Positions 44,670 to 56,170 of a stretch of 64,000 nucleotides of DNA are shown in pieces; position 1 is the first letter of the stretch, and each line of letters starts with the position of its first letter. A program made the position numbers and the translations under genes. The stretch spans positions 104,740,210-104,804,209 of the forward strand of contig CM061063.1 of the NCBI GenBank assembly GCA_030762895.1. The letters are read 5' to 3'. The notes beneath the pieces are model-generated. The model had not been told where the DNA came from and ran no database searches. It saw only the letters and a program-made list of their open reading frames with translations. The stretch comes from Sophora flavescens. Its lineage: Eukaryota; Streptophyta; Magnoliopsida; Fabales; Fabaceae.

Positions 44670-45430
44670 TGGGTGAGGATTCATGAATTACCTCAAGAAT
44701 ATTTAAGGCCGAGGATCCTTTTTGAAGTTGCTGGTGGAATAGGTACACCTATCTCTTTCGATGATGCCACTCACAATAGAATTTTTGGCCACTTTGCTTG
44801 GATTCTGTTGATCTTGATCTCACGGGTAGATTGTACGAGGACATAATGGTTCAAAGAGAAGGTTTTGCCTTTTATGTTGGTATTTAATATGAGAATCTTC
44901 CATATTTTTGTCTTAATTGCCAAGTTATAGGTCATTCACTTTTGAATTGTAGAAAGAATTCTAGTAACGCCTCTTCAAAGCCTCATAAAGATGTTGTTGT
45001 CAAAAAAGATAAAGTAATATCTACCCCTACATATATCCCTAAAGCTGTTCATGTTGATAAAGTGGGAAACGATGACTCATCTTATGGTTTTAAATCAGTG
45101 GATCATGACATCTTAGGCAATAATGTTGATGTTGAGTTTGATGCAGTTCAATACCGGAGGTGGTTCCCAATACAGTTAATGAAATTGCTGCCACAACTGA
45201 TCATGTCTCAAACTCCATTTATGAGCATTCTATGTCTTCTTGTGACATAAGAGTTAGTAGTGAGAATATTAAGACTCTTGTGGTTAATTCAAATCCTAAT
45301 GTTATTCATGATATGAAAGTTATTGCCAAACTTTGGGGAGATGTGAATAAGAATGACATTGAGAATGTCTCTCTCTCAACATAGCATGATAATGCTCCTG
45401 AGGATGATTCTAAATTTATAATGGTTATGA
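44670..45430 (+). pseudogene. LINE-type ORF1 fragment (DUF4283 / zinc-knuckle region)
   Basis: Translated with frame changes, this reads WVRIHELPQEYLRPRILFEV, then DLDLTGRLYEDIMVQREGFA and YENLPYFCLNCQVIGHSLLN-C. That is the end of a DUF4283-like domain followed by the CCHC-type zinc knuckle typical of plant L1 LINE ORF1 proteins and related plant sequences. A shift near 44810 and TAA at about 44888 interrupt it. A variable tail continues to about 45385. No reverse transcriptase follows, so it is an isolated remnant, or a relative of the LINE ORF1 family that is not itself mobile. Confidence 0.65.
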
Positions 45431-45727
45431 CTAAATAAAACTTACTTTGAGAGCTGAGCAGTACAACACCCAATTCAGGGGTGGTCATAAATTCGTTTAT
45501 CAAGGATTTTGGTTTATGTCCCTCGTAAGTTTGTTCCTTTGTTTTTCTTGTTTTTGTTTTATTCTTTTTATCAATAAATTATGGTGTGTTTTTTTGCATG
45601 CCATTTTTCTTTAAAAAAAATTCTGACACCAAAATAGAAGAATCTACAATAATAGGGGCAAAACTATAAGTATAACAAATTTTGATTCGTCATTAAAACA
45701 TATACAAATTTGATATAAATTGTAGGT

Positions 45728-47560
45728 TGATAGGTTCCGGCAAGCGTAGCGGATCGAAGTAAATAATAATAAAACGGGTGAGAAACCGAGTATCTAATTC
45801 AGGGATTGGGAAACCAAGTACAAATTCACAAATAAAACAACTATTTAGACTAAGAAATAAATGTGAATAGATTTCAAGAAAATAAAATAAAAAATAAAAG
45901 AAATAAAATATTTTTGGGTTTTTAAATATGAGAAGAGATTTCCAGGATTGAGGCTACCACAATGACCAATTATGAATCCTAATTGATTACCCCTTTATTA
46001 ATATCTAACTCAATTAAAGGTGAATCATCCTAACTTAGTTAACGTTCCCTATCCTAACTTAGTTAACGTTCTCTCTCGAGATACAAGAACCGTGCTCAAT
46101 TAAATCAACTCATACTCTCGTGGTAGTTGTATTTAAATTGAATACCCGCTTCTAACTCTCGTGATTTAAGTTCTAAGTTCAATTCCTATGGATCCAATAC
46201 CTAGGTTCATTTCTCAGTTCATCCCTATAATATCTAAGATGTGCAAAAATGTGATCAATCAATTTACATAATGAAGCATAATATGAACCAAATCAATGAG
46301 TAAAATATTAACAAAAGGGAAAGATAAAATATTTATCATAATAATTTCAAAGGACATTACCCAATCTTAAAAATAAAACAATTACTTAACCATAAAAAAA
46401 ATAACAATAAGAAAAAAAATCCATTGAAAATTGCACGGTGTTGCTCCAACTGCTGCGACGCTATCCTTGCGTGCGTTTGACTACTGTGCAGCACTAGGAC
46501 TCTGCTATGCGCTACTCTTCTTGCTTGCGCTTGTGCGCTATATCTTATATAGTGCAGCCTCCTAATTTTAATTAGGAGCAAAATCTCTCACGCGGACCCC
46601 CAAAAAATTACTTTTCTCTGCCAATTTATATTTCAATCCTTATTTCAAATCAAATTGGACTTGCGTGGGGTCATGCTACTTTTGTCTCATTGGCAACTTA
46701 TAATATTGAACAATTTCTTTGACAAAATCCTGGCCATCTTTTATAATTTGTAATCAATCTTCATGTATGTGGGACCCTTGGCATATTGGATTTACGTTGA
46801 CTACTCTTAGTCCTTCTTTATAGCAATTTGGCCAATTAATTGGAAATTGCCAACTTTTGCATTGATTGCCCAATCTGCATTATACGTTACCAAGCTTTGG
46901 CAAGCAAATTCTTCATTCCTTTAGCATTTAAATTCACGTGCGTCCCGTGATACTAATTACATTTTTTTCTCCTTTAACATAGCTTATTGATATTCTTTAA
47001 TGGCTTCAATCTTCTAAATTAATTGTCAAATCAATATTTCCATCTTCTATTTTTATGATAAGCCATTAATATTCAATAATTAGGTCCTTGCACCATTTAC
47101 TTCACGTGAATCTGGCTGCAAGCAGATTTTAATATTTGTGGGGCGAAAATTGTCTTGCGGGGCGAGACAGAGCGCTCTCAGACTTCATGTATCTGGCTCG
47201 CGGGGCGAGCACTATCGCGCGAGGCGAGACTGAAAAATCCCAATTTCTTGCTCAGTATCAGCTCTGGCTCACAGGACGAGCACTGTCTCGAGGGACGAGA
47301 CCATGAAATTCTTCTTTTAGTTTGTTTTCTTCAATTCTCCAAGTTCTCTTGAGCTTCACTTTTAACCTGAAAATATAAAATAGCATTAAATGCTTTATTT
47401 GACTTAAAAATAGCAAAAATTACTAAAAACTAAAAAGACTCAAGATATTGCTCGAGGACAATTAAAAGCAAATTTGGACGAAAACGAGATTAAACTCGAA
47501 CATTTAGCACAAAATCGTGGCCTCGCTAGCTATAAAACTAGATGAGCCAGAGACTTATCA
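45728..47560 (-). repeat. Solo LTR of an Athila-like element
   Basis: It begins TGATAGG and ends CTTATCA, with TSD TAGGT on both sides (45723-45727 and 47561-47565). The interior blocks (ttaacgttccctatc, tcgagatacaagaaccgtgc, actctcgtggtagt, tctaactctcgtgattt) align with the Athila LTRs in minus orientation. No internal region is present, so it is a recombined solo LTR. It carries a different palindromic module made of CTCGCGGGGCGAGC-like arms (47150-47310). Confidence 0.88.
47150..47310. repeat. GC-rich palindromic modules of the solo LTR
   Basis: Blocks such as cttgcggggcgagac, ctcgcggggcgagc, cgcgcgaggcgagac and ctcgagggacgagac recur with about 55-65 bp spacing. They occupy the same relative place as the TCACGGCC modules of the other Athila LTRs but have a different arm sequence. 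Confidence 0.75.
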
Positions 47561-47865
47561 TAGGTATAACTATAAGCTTTATAGTGATATGGTCAAAATC
47601 GTAGGTATAACAAATTATGACCCGCCACTAAAAACATATACCAATGGGATGTAAATGTAGGTATATATGTAAGTAATATACCAATAGGCGTAGAAACCGT
47701 GACTAAAACCTATAGTGACGGAGATATGAGATGACCGTAGGTATAGCTTATTATTGACCACGAAACAGAACGTCCGTTGGTATAAGTTTTCGGGACTATA
47801 CCTATGATTTTTCGTTGTTTACCTAAGGTTTTTTGCCGTCACTAAATGACATTTTCCTTGTAGTG

Positions 47866-48888
47866 TTATTTTATTGTAATTCGTTAAAAGTTACTGCCGA
47901 GGACTAGAATGGTGATTATGGAGGAATATGGTCTTATGAAATATAATTTGCAATAGATAGGATGTTTATGCATTGAATTTGTTTGTATTAAATTTTGTGT
48001 ATAAGTGATTGTTGTGTTAGGAGTCAATTACAAGGTATAGACTTGACTTTTACATTAGAAGTATGAGATTTCGGTATGGGTTTTATATGGCCTTCAGTTC
48101 TCCAACCATAACTAATTTTTATGGTGTGGTTCTACTAACTACTAAGATTCATATCACATTGTTTTATGTTGATACATCATGCTTGAAGGGACCATAAATA
48201 CATGTTTTTGTTTTTTTCTTAATCAATGATCAAACGCACAACACAAGATGGGATAATGCATGGATAAAAGGTGCTAGAGATTCGACTTTGTTCAATTTTA
48301 TATTCAGGCTCCTCATAGACATGGAATCATTTGAGTTGCTAAAACCCAAATTACCCCTATTCATATTGGTTGGTTGAATGTTAAATCCCCTAATTCCTTG
48401 GGTGATTAATTCTATCAAAACCCATTAATAACCCTAATTCCTTATAGGTCTAATTAATTAAGCCGACAATTAAGCTTTATGAAATTGTTTGACAAATCAC
48501 ATCAATCAAATCACCTATTCCTATATTACTTAACTAATGGTACTAAAAACTTGGGGAAAAACATTATTAATCACTATTCCTAGCATATCAATGAAAACAT
48601 GAGAAATGGTGGCCAAACATTCAAATTTCATTAAAATCAGAAATTAATACATCGACAACAAATAGTTCATAGGACAAAGTAAAGAGTAATTAACAAAACA
48701 ACAACATAAATGGACTACATCATCTCCCTAGCTAAGAGGAATTTAGCTAGACATATTAAACCATGAAAAACAAGAAAATAGAGAATGAAAGAGATGAAAC
48801 TCAATGAAGTGGAAGGCAGATGGTGAAGGATTCCTCCTTCTTCTCGTATTCACCTCTAGAAGTTTGCCAAATTAGGGTTGGAATGAAT
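47866..48888. other. Intergenic stretch, possibly containing a decayed minus-strand LTR
   Basis: No gene recognised. The part 48190-48888, with cctaattccttgggtgatta, ctccctagctaagagg and an exonless AT-rich body, has the look of a plant LTR read on the minus strand, but no ends or TSD could be fixed. Confidence 0.35.
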
Positions 48889-49734
48889 GTTAGAACCAAA
48901 GTGGTTTTGGATTAAAATAATATCTTAAGTTTTGATGTTAACAAAAAAGTTAAATTTGTATGGCAAAGTGTTGTCAAAGATCTAACTTGTTTGTTATAAG
49001 TATGCAGGGATTATTTGATTTATACGAGTCAGGGGAACTTAAAATTAAAGTATAGAATTTATCAGATTCTACTTCAATCTTCCCGACGAGTCTACAACTC
49101 TTGGTAAAACTCTGAGTCTATTAGCTTTATGATAGACGAGATCGTAAAATTAATTATGATAGACGAGATCTTAGAATTAACTAAGGTAGACGAGTTGCTA
49201 AGTCTAAAGATAAATCAAGTAGACGAGACATTGAAATATAACAAGTCCAAAGACGAGTAGTATCACTAGACGCCACGTTAGTAGACGAGCTCTTAAGTAT
49301 AGCACGTCCAACTCTTGGAACTAGACGAAAAGTCTGAAGACGCATTATCAGTAGACGAGCTCGTCTCACTGATAAGTTAATCTTGCACGTCCAAAGACAT
49401 GCGCGTCCACTAGTTTAAAACGTGAACCCGTCTAAGCTTAAATGTATTTCTTTCAAATGATTGCTGATTTAATTCAAAGAATATATGTCTTTTTACCCTT
49501 ACTGCTTCTATTGTTTAAAATCTTTATCTCTTGGATAAAAGAACTTCGTACCATGGAAACCATAAACCTTTGTACTTTGTCAACTATATTGTTGAAAAGA
49601 TCAAGTCAAGTACAAAGATGGAAAATCAGAAAGCAACCTTTGGTACAATAGAGAAGTGATAGCTCTACTTTGAGCATTCCTTTGATAATCAAAAGCATTT
49701 CTCCAAGAAGCATATCAAGTTATCAGTCTTAACG
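48889..49734 (+). repeat. Partial SIRE/Maximus-type LTR, cut by the Tekay insertion
   Basis: It begins TGTTAGAACCAAAGTG and follows the SIRE LTR (ttggattaa, gttttgatgttaacaaaaa). It is diverged from both LTRs at 14784 and 36899 and belongs to another subfamily. A dense array of TAGACGAG 8-mers occupies 49130-49370. It ends where the Tekay LTR begins. Confidence 0.82.
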
Positions 49735-49961
49735 TGTAACATCCCAAAATTCAAATATAATTACTTTAATAAAAGATTAAGTCAGTATGTGTTTTAAGTG
49801 TAGAATTGTTAGTATAAGAATAAATTACAATTATTTAATAATTACAAATTAAAAGAGTGTAAAATTGGGGGAAAATAACATAAAATATAAATAAGATACT
49901 TAGTGTGAAGAAGTGATAGTATAAGGATTTATTGAAATTTATTAACTATTATAAAGAGTGC

Positions 49962-49966
<5 letters not shown>

Positions 49967-50021
<55 letters not shown>
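49967..50021. repeat. (TA)n microsatellite 1 in Tekay LTR
   Basis: Uninterrupted TA repeats; the homologous tract in the 3' LTR near 63846 is much shorter and interrupted. Confidence 0.95.
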
Positions 50022-50024
<3 letters not shown>

Positions 50025-50111
50025 GAAGAATTGCAAAACAAAGGCGTTAAGCCCAAAGCAATTCCTACTCTTGACAAACAAAAATTATAAAACCTAACAG
50101 CGCGTCAGGAG

Positions 50112-50112
<1 letters not shown>

Positions 50113-50161
<49 letters not shown>
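50113..50161. repeat. (TA)n microsatellite 2 in Tekay LTR
   Basis: Uninterrupted TA repeats; in the 3' LTR this tract begins at 63986 and is cut by the window end. Confidence 0.95.
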
Positions 50162-50165
<4 letters not shown>

Positions 50166-51868
50166 TTTGGTCACTGTGCATAGGGGCTAATAGTGCCGCA
50201 CAGGAGACGAGAAGGGTATTTCCATTCCTTGCCAGTACAACCGTAACAACATAGATTCAAGAACGCCACCAAACGGGAGGGGAATTTTTAGGGAAGCGCA
50301 AATCCTTATCATACGTAATTTTTAGAGCACATTGGAGGTCTGCAAAAGGTGAGTAAAAATAACTTTTCTCACACTTTCATGGTACAGATAATTTGATGCT
50401 TCTACATGTAACTTTGTCTTTTGGAAATAGTAAAATATTTTAGGGCTCTTGGTTCTTGATTTGAGACTCTTAAAATATCTCCCCCTTTAATGATTGATTA
50501 TGTATAAACGAATATTTTCAGATTAATGCGATGTTATACGTGTATCATGTACTGAATAAGGCGATGTTATAAAAGAATAAAGATTGCTATTCGTGATTCC
50601 CTGTACCGAATTTTTTTTATTGTTCATGTCAGAGTTTTATTTCCTATGTGGAGATTGAATAATCACGCTACAGTGGCGTAACATGGGTCTCTCGGATTTT
50701 TTTTTTGTGTTACTCCTGTACTTATATTCCAAATCCTTCTATCTGTATAAATATATAAATATATACTTGAAAACGTTGCTTGTACGTAAGTATATTAACT
50801 TATAACAAACATATATTATATTAATTAAATAGTATTGTGTTATGGTATTTGTATTTTGAAATCTGATATGGTGATCGATGCATGGGATTTGAGAAAATAT
50901 TTGGTAGTCATCTGGAATGACATATTGTATGGTACATATGAGTTGGTCATCACCTTCCGGGAAGGGGTGACGGTTGTACATTATATTCCGGGAATAGGAT
51001 GAGAGATATCCCCATCTGGGATGGGATATCAATTTATTAAAATATTCACATCTGGGATGAAATATTAGATACCTCCATCTGGGATGAAGAAGGTGGTGGG
51101 GCGCCATTGCATAGATATGCGCTCATAGACCTTAGTGGATCTGGGATTCACACCGGTTTTGGGAACCAAAGAGTCAAGTTAAGTGATTCTAGGAATCACC
51201 GAGTCATGTTTGTGGAGTTGCATTGTGTAGAGTTTGCATGGTGAATGTGATTAAATGCAATGAGATGTGACCGTTGCTGAGCTTATGAGTTTGTACTTTA
51301 AATGCTTGACATTAATTTTATTTATATACATTTATTATTTTGGAGGTTTATTATTTTCAATATTTCAAAAATTAGCGGGTACCATGAATGTTTTTCCGGT
51401 TACCGTGCCAGCTGAAAACAACACTATTTGCGAACCTTTTCATCAAACGATTATTTTTATTCACTGGGATTATATCTCATTAAAAGTGTTGTTTTCAGAG
51501 TACGAGGACGACATCACTGGGACTGGAGAGGATTGAAGACCTAACGAATTTTCTTAGTTATTATTCCTAGCTTGGTTAGTATTTTCTTAAATTAGGAGTC
51601 GTATATAGCTAGACGTTTTTATTTATTTATCGTTGGGTTTATTAGTAGACGCCCGATTTTTGAGGCTTGGGGTTTTTATTTGGATGTATGGATTTATTAT
51701 TATATTATCGCTTGGATATTTTATATCTATTTTAATTAATATGAGGTATTTTCAGACCCGATTAAGTCGCGAAATTTTTATGACATGTTTGTTTAATTTA
51801 AAACTATATAAAGGATTTTTCATTGATTTTGTTTTGGGTTACTAATGTAACGAAGGACGTTACATTTA

Positions 51869-51880
51869 TGGTATCAGAGC
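51869..51880 (+). promoter_or_regulatory. Primer-binding site of the Tekay-type element
   Basis: TGGTATCAGAGC, a perfect initiator tRNA-Met type PBS, four bases after the LTR end. Confidence 0.9.
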
Positions 51881-52030
51881 AGTTCGATTCTATATCGGAC
51901 CGTGGTATTGGAGCTTTTTCTAAAACAAAACTTGGGCGCGTAGGATGCTTGGTTGAGTTATAATTCTGCATTCTATTCTTTTGGATATTGGACTTGATCA
52001 ACCCACTGTTTGATTGGTGGTATGCAGATT

Positions 52031-52898
52031 ATGGCGGCAAACAGGCGAGGGAGAAATGATGCACTTGCAGCGACTTTGACTCGAATGGCCAGTTATGCAG
52101 GAGCAGGCGGAGACTCTCCGTCAGATGAGGGATAATGGGGACGTGCTTAACATGGTGTCGGTTGCAACTTCAGATCCACGATGACAGGGTCCGTCGAGTC
52201 AGGAACAATAACCCGCCTGCTTTTCGAGGTACCACCGATCCTATTGAGGCAGAGGAATGGTTGATGAAATTAGAGAAGATCTTCTGGGCCAGGAGGTGCT
52301 CTGATGCTCAGAAGGTGGATTTTGCCACCTATATGCTGGAGTCGGATGCAGAGCACTGGTGGAACTGTGCTAGGGGCGGGTTGCTTGCTTCGGGCGCCCC
52401 TATCACATGGGACCGATTCAAGGAGGTCTTCCTGGAGAAATACTTTCCACACAGCGTCCGAATACAGAAGGAGATAGAGTTTCTACAGTTTCGTCAGGGG
52501 AGTATGACAGTTGCTGAATATGTGGCCAAGTTTGAGAGCCTTGCAAGGTTCTCTACGCAGGTGAGGGATAATCCTGACCGTTAATGGAAAGCAATTAAGT
52601 TCGAGCAGGGTTTGAGGCCAAAGCTGCAGAGCCTTATCGGACTCCTAGAAATTCGGGACTACCCCACTCTTGTGAACAAGTGTAGGGTGGCAGAGCATAA
52701 TATGCAAGTTGTGCTGTCCGAGAGGCAAAAGGAGAAAATTCTTAGTGATGGAAAGAGATTTCAGGGCAAGGATGGGAAATTTCAGAAGCATTTGCGACCA
52801 GTCTCCTCCATCAACAAAGGGAAGCAAGTGCATGGAACCCAGACTGACAAGGGCATCGGGTGTCATAGGTGTGGGTTGAATCATGGAGATCACACATG
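52031..52898 (+). pseudogene. Tekay Gag, 5' part up to the Athila-2 insertion
   Basis: The ATG at 52031 opens MAANRRGRNDALAATLTRMA, but a frameshift before 52135 separates it from the main frame. The core reads PPAFRGTTDPIEAEEWLMKL, YMLESDAEHWWNCARGGLL and FKEVFLEKYFPHSVRIQKEI, a standard chromovirus gag. TAA at about 52582 interrupts DNPDR-WKAIKFEQGLRPK. The frame then reaches a first zinc-knuckle-like motif (CHRCGLNHGDHTC) where the nested element begins. The remainder resumes at 60032. Confidence 0.85.
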
Positions 52899-52903
52899 TC
52901 CAA
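52899..52903. repeat. Target site duplication (left) of Athila-2
   Basis: TCCAA here against TCCAG at 60027-60031: a 5-bp duplication with one mismatch. Confidence 0.75.
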
Positions 52904-54338
52904 TGGTGTGCGCCGTGCGAGTGCACGTGCGATTCCGGCAAGCGTACCGGATTGTCGCCAAGTAATAAAAGATATCGATCCCACGGAGACTGTGATCTCG
53001 AATCACAACTAATTATCAAATTAGTAAATATGGACTGTATAAAAAGGATTTGTATTTTGAAAAGGTTTTAAATTTGAATTAAGAGATAAATAAAACAGAA
53101 TTAAATAAAATAGAAAAACAAATCTTTTTTATGGTTTTTCAGATCTAAATGGATTCCTAGGGATTTGGATTACCAACAAGATCGTTTACGTTGCTAAGTG
53201 GATTACCCTTGTTAATTATCGAAATTGTCTTGAAGGCGAATTTATCCTCTAATAGCTTAAGCTCCCTCTCGGGTTACAAAAGCCGTGCCCAATTGAACCA
53301 ACCCCTACTCTCGTGGTAGTCGAATTCAGATTGGACCCTTTACGTTTCGTGACAATTCGTTGATCCTCGAAGGACGGCTTCTAACTCTCGTGATTTCAGT
53401 CCTAAGTCTGATTCTATAGATCCGACACCTAAGTTCACCGCTATGTTCCTCCTTAGAATTCCTATGACACGCAAACAAGTGGCCACCGAATTTACGAGTG
53501 ATTCAAACACTAGAAATCAGATCTAAAACAAAATCGTAATTAACAAAGATATTACATCAAATTAACATCACAAACAAAACTTGGGCATAGCCCCAATCCC
53601 TAGAAACTAAGCTACTACTCAAGCCTTGCCATGGAGATGACAGGCTTGATTACAAATAACATGAAAATAAAACTAAGAGAGGGAGGAGAAGAAGAAGAAA
53701 GATCCTAAATTATAGCCTAAGTAGCAGCCCAAAAGTCCAGTCTACCTCTGCCTGGGTCCTTATTTATAGATTTGGGAAGTTTGAATCCCAATCTAACTCA
53801 AATTCTGATTCAATTCAGTTGCTTCATGTTCAAGTAATACGCGTCACGGCCGTGATGGCCATCACGGCCAGACCATGGCGGCATCTGCCACGAGCACTTC
53901 TATAGAATTCAGACTCTCGCGAGGCGAGACTTCAATTTTTTCCTGTGATATGAATTACGGCTAGACCGTGACAGATTCTGACTTGTGGGGGTGAAAGGTC
54001 ACGGCCGTGATGGTCATCACGGCTAGGCCGTGACCGGTTCTGACTTCTGTCTTTCTTCCTTTTCAGTTTTGCTCGATCATGGCCGTGATGGGTATCACGG
54101 CTAGGCCGTGATGGGCTCTGTTTGGCTCATTTTCTCCACTTTTCAAGCTCCTTCTTCATCCAAACTCCATCATGGTTGATCCTGAGCATTTTACCCTTGA
54201 TTTATGCAAAACAACCCCACACAAACCGCCTTACCCGTTCCAAAGTAAAAATAACCAAAAATCCAATTAAATGTGCCTAAACTACATGAAAATGCATGCA
54301 AAATGATAGACAAAGATGAGGTGAAATCACACTTATCA
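52904..54338 (-). repeat. 3' LTR of Athila-2 (left copy)
   Basis: On the minus strand it starts TGATAAGTGTGATTTCACC at 54338 and ends at 52904. The TATA element is at 53761-53768 (minus). Hairpin modules at 53842-54115 are all intact here. It is nearly identical to 58653-60026 apart from indels in the modules. Confidence 0.93.
53842..54115. repeat. Hairpin-module array in Athila-2 left LTR
   Basis: Units with tcacggccgtgatggccatcac, tcacggccgtgatggtcatcac and atggccgtgatgggtatcac cores occur here, plus one tcgcgaggcgagac unit of the solo-LTR type (about 53927-53942). On the minus strand the array lies just upstream of the TATA element. Confidence 0.85.
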
Positions 54339-55720
54339 AATCTCCTCAAACTTAAGATTTTGCTTGTCCTCAAGCAATTACCCAGGCCATAAGATATAAA
54401 TAATCAGAGCGTGGATAGTGAACCAAGAACCCGAGAAGCTAATCCAAGTGACAGGCATATTCAAATAAATCCCCAAGAGATAATCGATTTCAAGTCTAAT
54501 TAGAAGCTTAGGTTCTTCAAATTCATATTCTCACTGATTTAGGCACTCGTCTCACCTCACTCAAGTGTTCCAGGGTATATGACAATTCGCTCAATTTCCT
54601 CAAGGAAGGTATTCTACCATAAGCTTGACTATTAACCAAATCTCTACTCTATTAATGAAAACACATAAGAATCAAGAGGTCTTTTACTTTGGTTGTAATG
54701 TGGCCATGGGATTTATTGTTAGGTGGGAAAATCAAGAGAAGGGAAATTCAAGAAGGCTAAACAAATTATCAAACATTGCAAAGCATGACACCTTCTAAAA
54801 TACCTTTTTGGGCTTTGATTTACTTTTCCACCTTTCGTTCTTTTATTTATTTATTTATTTCTCACTTTCTTTTGTCATCCCCTTCTCCATTTTTTTTTTG
54901 TGTTTATTTCATTTTATTTATTTGGAGAAGGGGAGATTTTTAGCTCAAGAGAAATATTTTCTAACTTTCTCATCCCATACTTTTTCAAACTACCTTTTTA
55001 CCCTTTTTGTAATACTTTAAAAGGTGTCATACCAAGCATTATTCATCAAAACATTTCATGGTACCAAGAAAAGTATTTTATTCTTTTAGGCTCAAAATTG
55101 GGCAACTAAGGGGTAGCATTTAATCAATCAAAGCTCAGAAGGCTGGAAAAATACCTAGTGCCTCAATCATTTTCAAAAATGTTTTCGAAAATTTTCAAGT
55201 TTCAAAACGATTTCAAGTCAAGTTCTAGAGAATACAATCCAAGAGGAATTAAAACACTCTATCACAAGGAATGGGGTAGATTTAGTGAGTACCCCTTTTT
55301 GGCTCAAAATCTTACATTTAGTAGTTCAAAAATCAGTGAGAAACACAAATCTAGAGAACCACGTGCTAATTATTAACTATCAAAAGATTATCTCAAGAAT
55401 TTTTATTTTCAGGCTTATCACCAGAATAAAAAAATTGGGTTCAAAATTTCACTATCTCAATTTATTTGGCACCAAGTTCTCACAATTGGATGCATAATCT
55501 AAGTGAGGGGCGATCTAAAGAATGTGATCATGCAAAACTATGCCTATATGAATGCACCATGAAAAATGCAAAATGCAAAAATTTGCAAAAATACCCCTAC
55601 CCCAAGCTTAAAACTTACATTGTCCCCAATGTAAATAATCAAGTCGGAGAGAGGAGAAAAATTGAAACAACTCACCGAGGTGGTAGCGGGTGTTGGGTCA
55701 CATTCCATTCAAAACTTTGG
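54339..55720 (-). other. Athila-2 3' non-coding region
   Basis: It mirrors 31400-32796 of Athila-1 in reverse (aagattttgcttgtcctcaag near 54353, attgtccccaatgtaa near 55618). No coding content. The (AAT)n expansion of Athila-1 is absent. Confidence 0.8.
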
Positions 55721-55724
55721 TGGA

Positions 55725-55965
55725 AATAGCATCACGACCGTGAGGCTCATCACGGGCGGACCGTGATCAATTCTGGTCTTCAGGAGCTGGTCTATCACGG
55801 CCGTGACCTGCATCACGGCTAGGCCGTGATGCTCTCTGATCTTAGCATCCTACTCATCACGCCCGTGATGGATATCACGGCTAGGCCGTGATCCTTTCTG
55901 GTCCCCTTTATTAGCTTATCACGGCCGTGACCACTGTCACGACCTGGGCGTGATGTCTTCTGACT
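55725..55965. repeat. Hairpin-module array in Athila-2 spacer
   Basis: Four to five units start near 55730, 55795, 55857 and 55918, with about 60-bp spacing, matching the array at 29298-29645 in position relative to the pol tail. Confidence 0.85.
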
Positions 55966-56170
55966 TTACTAGTCCTTGCTCTTTTTGTTCTTCCTTCCTC
56001 TTTAACCTGAAAACACTAGACAAATCTATTAATTTATGATTTTTGCCTCTTGATCTTCTCAAATTATTCAAGAGATAAATTCAAAAATAAAAGGAAAAGG
56101 GAAAGAAAACTTGGGTGGCCTCCCAAGAAGCGCTTATTTACGGTCCTAAGCTTGACCAAACTTCCTTCAA

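Larger units (their letters stand above)
45610..47865. mobile_element. CACTA-like remnant interrupted by a solo LTR
   Basis: The right end ATTTTCCTTGTAGTG at 47865 is a CACTA-type terminus. Inward of it, TAGGTATAAC-like motifs recur in direct and inverted form (47560-47820), as do two copies of a roughly 64-bp stretch (45664-45727 and 47601-47665). The left terminus was not found, so 45610 is approximate. The remnant is split at 45727/47561. Confidence 0.55.
49735..51864 (+). repeat. 5' LTR of the Tekay-type element
   Basis: It runs from TGTAACATCCC to GACGTTACA before the PBS, 2130 bp. It holds two long (TA)n microsatellites (about 49967-50021 and 50113-50161) and near 50950-51090 four copies of a catctgggatga-like phrase. 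The start matches the 3' LTR at 63621. Confidence 0.93.

Noticed and set aside
50940..51100. Repeated catctgggatga phrases as a possible separate repeat element
   Set aside because: They are short imperfect repeats within the Tekay LTR with no borders of their own; noted in the LTR entry only.
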